The notes under the pieces are model-generated. The model was not told the DNA's origin. It was given only the letters and a program-made list of their open reading frames with translations, and did not search any database. A stretch of 5,074 bases of DNA, from positions 1 through 5,074 of the forward strand of contig JAQVMI010000168.1 of NCBI GenBank assembly GCA_028703735.1. Direction: 5' to 3'. Shown here piece after piece: positions 1 to 5,038 of the stretch (the stretch's first letter is position 1; the number at the start of each line of letters is the position of its first letter). A program made the translations under genes and the position numbers. The stretch comes from Candidatus Cloacimonadota bacterium (GTDB lineage: Bacteria > Cloacimonadota > Cloacimonadia > Cloacimonadales > Cloacimonadaceae).

Positions 1-53
1 ATCTCCGCAAGAGGTTTTGCCACTTTTTTCCCCAGCCTCATTCTGTCAAACAT
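1..53 (-). CDS. Start of an unidentified gene downstream of purH (partial)
   Basis: One base after the purH stop codon an ATG (53-51) opens a frame that stays open to the window edge, giving 17 codons and two extra bases. The peptide begins MFDRMRLGKKVAKPLAE, a basic amphipathic start. Only the N-terminus is visible and I do not recognise the family; such basic starts occur in many proteins, including some CDP-alcohol phosphatidyltransferases, but nothing here decides. There is no good Shine-Dalgarno sequence, so translation probably depends on ribosomes finishing purH. The junction (TAA, A, ATG) is the same as that between the permease gene and yihY, which supports a real start and continued cotranscription. 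Confidence 0.6.
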   Translation of the reverse strand, partial: MFDRMRLGKKVAKPLAE

Positions 54-54
54 T

Positions 55-1602
55 TTAATGCTTAAAATGACGATAACCCGTAAAAACCATGGTTATGCCC
101 AATTCATTACAAGCCATAATACACTCTTCATCACCAATGGAACCACCTGGCTGGATTATGGCTTTGATGCCGTGTTGATACGCTTCATCGATAGAATCCC
201 GATAGGGGAAAAAGCCATCTGAAGCACAGATAGCACCGGTTAAATCGTGCCCATATTTTGTAGCTTTCCATACTGCCAAAGAAGTGGAATCTATCCTGGA
301 GGTTTGCCCTATGCCAAAACCCAAAACTCTATCTTCTCTACACAGCACTATGGCATTGGATTTCAGGATGGATACAGCTTTCCAACCAAACACCAAAGCT
401 TGGTATTCTTCCGCACTTGGCTGGCGTTTACTAACCACCTTCCAGCCTTCCTGTGATTCGTTCACCAGATCCCATTCCTGAGCCAAATAGCCCCAGGTTA
501 AGGTTTTTATTTCCAAGGGATTCACCGGTTTGTTCAGCATGGCAGGATCATAGCTTATCAATCTGCGGCTTTTTTTCTTTTGCAGCACATCGAAAACCCC
601 TGCCTCATAGTTTGGAGCTATAATAATCTCTGTAAAAATCCTGTTTATCATCACAGCAGTTTCCAAATCCAGGCTGCGATTTACCACCACTATTCCACCA
701 TAAGGGGAAATCGTATCTGTAGCAAAAGCTTTTTTATAGGCTTCCGCAAGGTTAGCTGCGCTGCCAATTCCACAGGGATTACAGTGTTTTACAATAATCA
801 CAGTAGGATCGGTAAACAGCCTTATAGCCCTTAGGCTGGTATCTATATCCAGAATATTGTTAAACGAAAGCTCCTTGCCATGTAACACATTCCAGCTCTT
901 GTGTTTATCTGCGTAAAATCCTGCTTTTTGATGGGGATTTTCTCCATATCGCAAGCTGGATATCAAGCTGCAAGATAGATCTAAACAGGGTGGAACACCT
1001 TCCTGGTTTACTGTTTCGCTGCGGGAATGTTCAAAGTAATCCGCTATATCTGCATCATAACGGCTAATCCAGGCAAAAGCTTTTTGTGCCAAATAGCTGC
1101 TCCAGCATTCCGGCAGAGAGCTATCCTGATTCAGTTGCTCCAAGGTGGGTATGTAATCCTTGGGGTCTGTTAAAACAGTTACACTTGCATAGTTTTTTGC
1201 AGCAGCACGGATCAGGGTAGGTCCGCCAATATCAATATTTTCGATCACTTCTTTGTGGGTTGCATTTTCTTTGTGCCTAACCGCAGAAAAGGGATACAGG
1301 TTTACCACAACCACATCAATATGATCTATATTGTGCTCTGCCAAGGTGCTAAGATGATTGGGATTGGTGCGATCTGCCAATATTCCGGCATGGATAACCG
1401 GATGCAATGTTTTTACTCTTCCATCCAAAATTTCGGGAAAACCGGTAAGATCAGAAACCTGAACCAAAGAATGGCAGAATTGGGAAAGGTGTTTTGCAGT
1501 ATTGGAGGTGGATAAAATTGTGTAGCCAAGTTTTTCCAGTTCCATAGCCAGAATTTCGATACCGCTTTTGTCATAAACGCTTATCAAAGCATATTTTTTC
1601 AT
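55..1602 (-). CDS. purH: Bifunctional AICAR formyltransferase / IMP cyclohydrolase PurH
   Basis: Catalyses the last two steps of de novo purine synthesis in the cytoplasm: 10-formyl-THF-dependent formylation of AICAR to FAICAR, then ring closure to IMP. At 515 residues it is full length for the family. Residues about 1-195 form the MGS-like cyclohydrolase domain, with SVYDKSG (8-14), GRVKTLHP (61-68), VNLYPF (100-105) and IDIGGPTLIRAAAKN (123-137); by family alignment Lys64, Tyr103, Asp124 and Lys136 match the known active-site positions. The formyltransferase domain follows with LRYGENPHQ (217-225), the catalytic Lys272-His273 in VKHCNPCG, KSNAIVL (414-420), IIQPGGS and the C-terminal RHFKH. 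Two departures stand out: the phosphate loop normally STGGTAK reads STSNTAK (31-37), and the usual GAGQ reads GIGQ (430-433). The ATG overlaps the yihY stop as ATGA, with only a weak GGTGA three bases upstream, so translational coupling is likely. No purine riboswitch or separate promoter is seen. Confidence 0.97.
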   Translation of the reverse strand: MKKYALISVYDKSGIEILAMELEKLGYTILSTSNTAKHLSQFCHSLVQVSDLTGFPEILDGRVKTLHPVIHAGILADRTNPNHLSTLAEHNIDHIDVVVVNLYPFSAVRHKENATHKEVIENIDIGGPTLIRAAAKNYASVTVLTDPKDYIPTLEQLNQDSSLPECWSSYLAQKAFAWISRYDADIADYFEHSRSETVNQEGVPPCLDLSCSLISSLRYGENPHQKAGFYADKHKSWNVLHGKELSFNNILDIDTSLRAIRLFTDPTVIIVKHCNPCGIGSAANLAEAYKKAFATDTISPYGGIVVVNRSLDLETAVMINRIFTEIIIAPNYEAGVFDVLQKKKSRRLISYDPAMLNKPVNPLEIKTLTWGYLAQEWDLVNESQEGWKVVSKRQPSAEEYQALVFGWKAVSILKSNAIVLCREDRVLGFGIGQTSRIDSTSLAVWKATKYGHDLTGAICASDGFFPYRDSIDEAYQHGIKAIIQPGGSIGDEECIMACNELGITMVFTGYRHFKH

Positions 1603-2681
1603 AAATCACCATCTTCTTCAACTACCTCAGAGAGGTGTTTTAATTCTTTTTTGTTTAACAAGCCTTCCAAGCGTTGATTAAGCTTGTTGTTGGAATACAT
1701 TTCCAAAGTTACGCGCACTATCTGTTTAGGCGTAGTGCCGGCAATTTCTTTTTTGCCCATATTATCTATGATGCTTACCAAAACTACTCCACCCAGAATT
1801 ATCACCCAGTTTATATAAATCCACATCAGGAAAATAGGCAGGGCAGCCATTACACCATAAATTGCCTGCATACTGGTTAAATTGTAGATATACACATCGA
1901 ACAGGGATTTTATCATAACCCAAATTAAAGTAGTCCAAAATGTTCCCCTAACCAGGGAGGAGGGTTTGGTTTTTACGGAGGGTAGCAGCATATACAAAAA
2001 CATTAGCCCCAAAAACTGAAGGAAGAAGGGGATTACCCACATAAACCAACGCAATACTGATATCTTCAGCAGTTTAGAGATTAGCGGTATGGAAGAGCTG
2101 GAAAACAGCACCACCATAATAACCAAGCCAAACACTATGGTACCGAAGAAACGCACCACCTGGGTTACTAAATCTTGCTTTACGGCAAGCTCCATGCTAA
2201 GGATGCGATCGAACGTATCGCGAATAACCTTGAACAGAGAATAAGACGAAACAATAAGCACCACAAAATTAAAGATATTAAAGCCAACTCTGCGACGCAT
2301 AATTAGTTCATCCACAAAATTTGTGATCGCATTGGCGGAACCCGGAATAAAGTTCTTGGCAACTACTTCCCGAAACTTTTCTCCCAAATTAAGAAAGGGT
2401 AAATCCGGAGCGATCAGCACCAAAAAAGTTACAAAGGGAACAAAACCCAAAATGGTGATGTAGGTTAAACTGCCAGCCTCTTTAAGGATTCCTTCTTTTG
2501 TGACCCGCGTGTACAATAAGCTTAAGAATCCATAAATATCATTAAAAACCTTTTTGCGACGTTTGGGAACAGATACAGACAGCCAAACCTTGTATGCATC
2601 TATAATTCCTATCCTTATAAAAGCGGATAGCATAATAAACAAACGGTGTCTCAGGCTGGTTTCCTGCTTCTTTTTTCCCAT
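1599..2681 (-). CDS. yihY: YihY/virulence factor BrkB family inner-membrane protein
   Basis: A 360-residue integral membrane protein of the YihY/BrkB family (once miscalled ribonuclease BN). About six hydrophobic segments are visible near residues 70-90, 134-152, 177-197, 210-232, 246-264 and 276-304, the usual family topology. Family-like stretches are EAGSLTYITILGFVPF (68-83, matching the common A-x-x-L-x-Y-x-x-L-S-x-x-P), the LPSVKTKPSSLVRGTFWTTL region (233-252), and YGVMAALPIFLMWIYINW (275-292). A basic, probably cytoplasmic N-terminus of about 65 residues (KKK, KRRKK) precedes the core, and an acidic, likely soluble tail of about 55 residues ends in EEDGDL. The molecular function of the family is unsettled. 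The start one base after the permease stop is supported by AAGGGA eight bases upstream. Its stop overlaps the purH start by four bases. The gene symbol is by family, not proven orthology. Confidence 0.88.
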   Translation of the reverse strand: MGKKKQETSLRHRLFIMLSAFIRIGIIDAYKVWLSVSVPKRRKKVFNDIYGFLSLLYTRVTKEGILKEAGSLTYITILGFVPFVTFLVLIAPDLPFLNLGEKFREVVAKNFIPGSANAITNFVDELIMRRRVGFNIFNFVVLIVSSYSLFKVIRDTFDRILSMELAVKQDLVTQVVRFFGTIVFGLVIMVVLFSSSSIPLISKLLKISVLRWFMWVIPFFLQFLGLMFLYMLLPSVKTKPSSLVRGTFWTTLIWVMIKSLFDVYIYNLTSMQAIYGVMAALPIFLMWIYINWVIILGGVVLVSIIDNMGKKEIAGTTPKQIVRVTLEMYSNNKLNQRLEGLLNKKELKHLSEVVEEDGDL

Positions 2682-2682
2682 T

Positions 2683-3918
2683 TTAATCTTCCCTTAATGC
2701 AATAACGGGATCTAAACGGGAAGCCCTTACCGCAGGTGCCACCCCGAAGATCATTCCAACTCCCACAGAAACCGATAAAGCTGCCCAAATCATCTGCAAA
2801 TTAGCTATCACGCTTATTTGCAAGAACTTGCCTACCTGTTCCAGAATGGCAAAACCAAATGCAATACCCAAAATCCCACCTAAGGTGGTAATCAAAACGG
2901 TTTGCACCAAAAACTGCAAGAAAATATCCCGTCCTCTGGCTCCTATGGCAAGGCGAACTCCAATTTCACGAGTGCGCTCTTTGATGGCAGCTAACATTAT
3001 ATTCATTATCACTATGCCGCCTACTAATAGAGATATAACCGCAATCAGCACAAAAATCACCCCAAAAAGCTGACTGTTTTTATTCATGTTTTCCATTTCT
3101 TCCTGGGCAGCACTAACTTCGAATAGCTTTTTTCCTGCTTTCAGATTTAGCACAATGTTTTCCAGCTTTGTCTTTAGCTGCACTGCTGCCTGGGGATTAG
3201 CGGCTTTTATTTCCAGCGAGCTTATCTTTGCTCCTGGCATAATTTTGCTTAGCATGGTGGATAGGGGAATGTAGCTTCGTTCATTCAGGTAGCTCAATTG
3301 GTTATCGCTAAAAGCAGCACCTCCACCCTGGGGTTTCATATAGCGATATTGCATCACGCCTACTACTGTAAGTGTTTGTCCGTTCAAATTTACGCTTTCG
3401 CCCAGGGGATTGCGTTTCCCAAAGATTTGCTCTACAACTGCCGTGCCCAAAACTATCACATTGTTATTTTCTGCAATATCAATATCTTTGATAAACCTAC
3501 CCTTATCCACATACCATTCTTCCACTTCAGAAAAATCCGGCATTACACCTCCCACCCATCCGGAAAATGATTTATCGCCCTTATTCAGGGTAAAATCCCA
3601 TTCGCTGATTGTGGGGTTGAAGGCTATAGCCTCTGGTATTTGGGAATCTATATAGCGGATTTCCTTTAGCGTGAAGCTGGGATCCCCACCTTTGGAAAAA
3701 TCGTAATTCCAATTTGGACCAACCTCAATTTTGTTTAGCCCGCCCCGTTCCTGCATCCAATCCAGGGTTATCTTGTTCATTCCGCTAACTATTGCCAGCA
3801 CTACCATGATGCACATAACCCCGAGTACTATGCCTATAACGGTTACTGCGCTGCGAACTTTGCGCATCATAATATCGGTAAAACCCAGCTTTATGGAATC
3901 AGATAAGTGGATCGCCAT
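2683..3918 (-). CDS. ABC transporter permease, FtsX/MacB family
   Basis: Membrane subunit of a MacB/LolC-type ABC system that likely works with the ATPase encoded just upstream. From this start it has 411 residues in the classic layout: a first membrane segment near residues 23-45 following the basic MMRKVRSAVT; a large extracytoplasmic MacB core domain at roughly 46-280; then three membrane segments near 286-308, 337-360 and 375-398 forming the FtsX domain. AAIKERTREIGVRLAIGAR (310-328) is the conserved cytoplasmic coupling region, and the end SRLDPVIALRED matches the usual MacB C-terminus. MacB-type permeases transmit ATP-driven motion across the membrane rather than forming a classical channel. 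I prefer the ATG at 3918 because GGAAAGA lies six bases before it; the ATG at 3933 (five residues longer) has AAAGG directly abutting. The gene overlaps the ATPase gene by 20 bases. No HlyD/MacA-type adaptor is in the window, so the substrate cannot be told. Confidence 0.93.
   Translation of the reverse strand: MAIHLSDSIKLGFTDIMMRKVRSAVTVIGIVLGVMCIMVVLAIVSGMNKITLDWMQERGGLNKIEVGPNWNYDFSKGGDPSFTLKEIRYIDSQIPEAIAFNPTISEWDFTLNKGDKSFSGWVGGVMPDFSEVEEWYVDKGRFIKDIDIAENNNVIVLGTAVVEQIFGKRNPLGESVNLNGQTLTVVGVMQYRYMKPQGGGAAFSDNQLSYLNERSYIPLSTMLSKIMPGAKISSLEIKAANPQAAVQLKTKLENIVLNLKAGKKLFEVSAAQEEMENMNKNSQLFGVIFVLIAVISLLVGGIVIMNIMLAAIKERTREIGVRLAIGARGRDIFLQFLVQTVLITTLGGILGIAFGFAILEQVGKFLQISVIANLQMIWAALSVSVGVGMIFGVAPAVRASRLDPVIALRED
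2690..2695 (-). promoter_or_regulatory. Ribosome binding site of yihY within the permease C-terminal codons
   Basis: AAGGGA stands eight bases before the yihY ATG at 2681 and is read by the ribosome as part of the permease ending (LRED). It is the clearest Shine-Dalgarno sequence in the cluster and fixes the yihY start one base after the permease stop. Confidence 0.6.
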
Positions 3919-4582
3919 CGAAAATCTTTCCATCCTTTATCAGGATAATTCTATCTGCACGCTCTGCCACAACTCTATCATGGGTAACCATTATAACCGT
4001 GTTTCCCTCACTATGCAGACGATTGAAAATCTCCAGAATGTCACCACCGGCTTGAGAATCCAAATTACCCGTGGGCTCATCAGCAAGCAAAATTGCCGGA
4101 TCATTCACAATAGCCCGGGCAATTGCCACTCGTTGTCTTTGACCTCCGGAAAGTTCGGTGGGTTTATGTTTTAGCCTGTCCCCCAAACCTACACTATCCA
4201 AAATCTCTCTGGCTTTTTGGTTTCGCTTTCTTGCTCCCATACCTCCGTACATCAAAGGAAGCTCTACATTTTTTAGAATATTCAAGTGTGGAAGCAGGTT
4301 AAAGGATTGAAAAACGAAGCCAATCTTGCTATTTCTTATTGTGGCTAAAGCAGATTTTGGCATGGCACTTACCAGAACATCATCCAGATAGTATTCACCC
4401 TCTGTGGGACGATCCAAACACCCTATAATATGCATCAAAGTGCTTTTGCCAGAACCCGAGGGACCCATGATGGCAACAAACTCACCTTTTTGGATACAGA
4501 TGTCTATTCCGCTAAGAGCGTGAACTTTTACCTTACCCAAAGTATAATCCTTCATCAGGTTCGTCGTTTTAATTACATCCAT
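3899..4582 (-). CDS. ABC transporter ATP-binding protein, LolD/MacB type
   Basis: Nucleotide-binding subunit, cytoplasmic, expected to dimerise and drive the adjacent MacB-type permease. All ATPase motifs are intact (numbering from the ATG at 4582): Walker A GPSGSGKST (40-48), Q-loop Gln92 in FVFQSFNLLP, signature LSGGQRQRVAIARA (144-157), Walker B ILLADEP (164-170) with catalytic Glu169, D-loop GNLDS and H-loop His201 in VTHD. The HALSGIDI and MHIIGCLDRPTEGEY stretches are typical of the LolD/MacB/FtsE group, and 227 residues is the usual length for a stand-alone subunit. A GTG at 4588 would add two residues (MN); I prefer the ATG, although its GGGTGA is only two bases upstream, because MDVIKTTNLMKDY matches the normal family start. 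It is the first gene after the promoter. It could belong to a lipoprotein-release, antimicrobial-efflux or uncharacterised exporter. Confidence 0.95.
   Translation of the reverse strand: MDVIKTTNLMKDYTLGKVKVHALSGIDICIQKGEFVAIMGPSGSGKSTLMHIIGCLDRPTEGEYYLDDVLVSAMPKSALATIRNSKIGFVFQSFNLLPHLNILKNVELPLMYGGMGARKRNQKAREILDSVGLGDRLKHKPTELSGGQRQRVAIARAIVNDPAILLADEPTGNLDSQAGGDILEIFNRLHSEGNTVIMVTHDRVVAERADRIILIKDGKIFDGDPLI
3925..3931 (-). promoter_or_regulatory. Ribosome binding site deciding the permease start
   Basis: GGAAAGA lies six bases before the ATG at 3918, inside the last codons of the ATPase gene. The alternative upstream ATG at 3933 has its purine run directly against the start codon, a poor spacing. 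This is why the shorter permease was chosen. Confidence 0.5.
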
Positions 4583-4609
4583 GTTCACCCATTTTCGCTA
4601 TTTTATTCC

Positions 4610-4637
4610 ATGCTATCTTGCTGTGGCAATATGTCAA
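4610..4637 (-). promoter_or_regulatory. Sigma-70-type promoter for the minus-strand operon
   Basis: On the minus strand a perfect -35 box TTGACA (4637-4632) is followed after 16 bases by TAGCAT (4615-4610), which matches the -10 consensus at four of six positions including the key first two and last two. An AT-rich stretch (AAATTTTTCA) just upstream of the -35 resembles an UP element. Transcription would start near 4603-4600, leaving a leader of roughly 20 bases before the ATPase start, too short for a riboswitch or attenuator. No comparable promoter was noticed between the genes downstream, so it probably serves the whole cluster. Identified by motif and position only. Confidence 0.6.
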
Positions 4638-4817
4638 TGAAAAATTTGGCTACTATAAAAGCGTGCGTGGAAAACTGGGGGAAAACCTTTGTGTGCCTAA
4701 GAAAATCGCCCCTGTTATCCCGAACAATAATGCCCGGCAAACTTGCTATCACGCAAAATAATTATGCCCATAGCTTTATAACCCGCTTCCTGATTTTTGC
4801 TACCGGTTTGGCTGTCA

Positions 4818-4830
4818 CCCCCCCTTTTTT
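4818..4830. repeat. Homopolymer run C7T6
   Basis: Seven C followed by six T on the plus strand (A6G7 on the minus strand). It is flanked by a short inverted pair, GCTGT (4811-4815) and ACAGC (4832-4836). On the minus strand the tract merges with a GTG that opens an 18-codon frame, but the purine tract directly abuts the codon, so I do not call a gene. Such tracts vary in length by polymerase slippage and are prone to sequencing error. Confidence 0.8.
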
Positions 4831-4845
4831 AACAGCATGGTTCCA

Positions 4846-4893
4846 GTAACCTTGCAGTTACCTTGCAGGCACTTTTGTAGCTGCAAGGTAAAC
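4846..4893. repeat. Three GTWACCTTGCA repeats: two in tandem, one inverted
   Basis: GTAACCTTGCA (4846-4856) is followed directly by GTTACCTTGCA (4857-4867), an 11-bp period close to one DNA turn. A third copy lies in reverse orientation, TGCAAGGTAAAC (4882-4893), with one extra base. TTACCTTGCAG (4858-4868) pairs perfectly over 11 bp with CTGCAAGGTAA (4881-4891) around a 12-base loop, and copy one could pair with the same partner at 10 of 11 positions. Neither strand has a T-run after the stem, so it is not an ordinary terminator. The spacing suits protein binding sites on one helix face; a repeated-element remnant is equally possible. Confidence 0.7.
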
Positions 4894-4894
4894 T

Positions 4895-5032
4895 ATGGGA
4901 TCGATGGTATTTACTGATAGATCCGCAGTTCTGACAGGGAAAAGCAAAGACCCGCCTACGTTTGACTCAAAAAGTATCGCTATGATAAATTATGCATGTT
5001 CTCACACATCACCGCGACACTTTTTGAGTTAA
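4895..5032 (+). CDS. Possible 45-residue small protein, doubtful
   Basis: An ATG at 4895 with AAGG six bases upstream opens a 45-codon frame ending in TAA at 5030-5032. The peptide starts MGSMVFTDRSAVLTGK and ends SHTSPRHFLS; it has no membrane segment, no cysteine motif and no recognisable family. It runs through both arms of the inverted repeat, and its ribosome site lies in the inverted CCTTGCA copy, so the frame may be open only by chance. I list it because the start signal is reasonable and it lies in a stretch otherwise without genes. More likely not a gene. Confidence 0.12.
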   Translation: MGSMVFTDRSAVLTGKSKDPPTFDSKSIAMINYACSHTSPRHFLS

Positions 5033-5034
5033 AC
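4960..5034. repeat. Inverted repeat, 21-bp arms with two mismatches, 33-bp spacer
   Basis: The left arm (4960-4980) and the reverse complement of the right arm (5014-5034) agree at 19 of 21 positions; the core is ACTCAAAAAGT followed by ATCGC on the left and GTCGC on the right. The 33-bp spacer (4981-5013) is AT-rich on its left side. No T-run follows the stem on either strand, so an intrinsic terminator is unlikely. No target-site duplication is obvious at the arm boundaries. Possible roles are the ends of a tiny non-autonomous element, terminal repeats of an insertion sequence lying to the right, or an operator pair flanking a rightward promoter. Confidence 0.85.
4963..4992 (+). promoter_or_regulatory. 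Possible rightward promoter inside the inverted repeat
   Basis: TTGACT (4963-4968) and TAAATT (4987-4992) are separated by 18 bases, a five-of-six and a four-of-six match to sigma-70 boxes. A transcript would begin near 5000 and reach the ATG at 5039. The -35 lies in the left arm of the inverted repeat and the right arm lies just downstream of the start, a layout in which a repressor could act. Weak evidence, since AT-rich DNA gives such matches often. Confidence 0.2.
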
Positions 5035-5038
5035 CAGA

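Noticed and set aside
1599..2681. Ribonuclease BN function for the YihY protein
   Set aside because: The old name came from a misassignment; RNase BN is a soluble metallo-beta-lactamase-fold enzyme, whereas this is a multi-pass membrane protein.
3731..4174. Plus-strand open frame of 147 codons
   Set aside because: Entirely antisense to the ATPase and permease genes, whose motifs are unmistakable; composition is that of a shadow frame.
4569..4592. Seven-codon minus-strand frame (ATG at 4592) overlapping the ATPase start, as a leader peptide
   Set aside because: No ribosome site, no regulatory residue pattern, and the leader is too short for attenuation.
4589..4640. Purine riboswitch controlling purH
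   Set aside because: The probable leader is only about 20 bases and no purine-aptamer core was seen; purH is also the fourth gene and has no leader of its own.
4430..4849. Plus-strand open frame of 139 codons
   Set aside because: Its first third lies antisense to the well-supported ABC ATPase, it crosses the operon promoter, it has no good ribosome site and it resembles no protein family. Only the intergenic part is discussed, as a possible repeat.
4858..4891. Hairpin of the CCTTGCA repeats as an intrinsic terminator
   Set aside because: The 11-bp stem is sound, but no T-run follows on either strand and no gene end is nearby.
4981..4986. TATGAT as the -10 box paired with TTGACT at 4963
   Set aside because: The spacer would be only 12 bases, too short for sigma-70.
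4960..5034. Inverted repeat as a bidirectional terminator
   Set aside because: The T-run lies within the stem rather than after it, and the 33-base spacer is far longer than a terminator loop.
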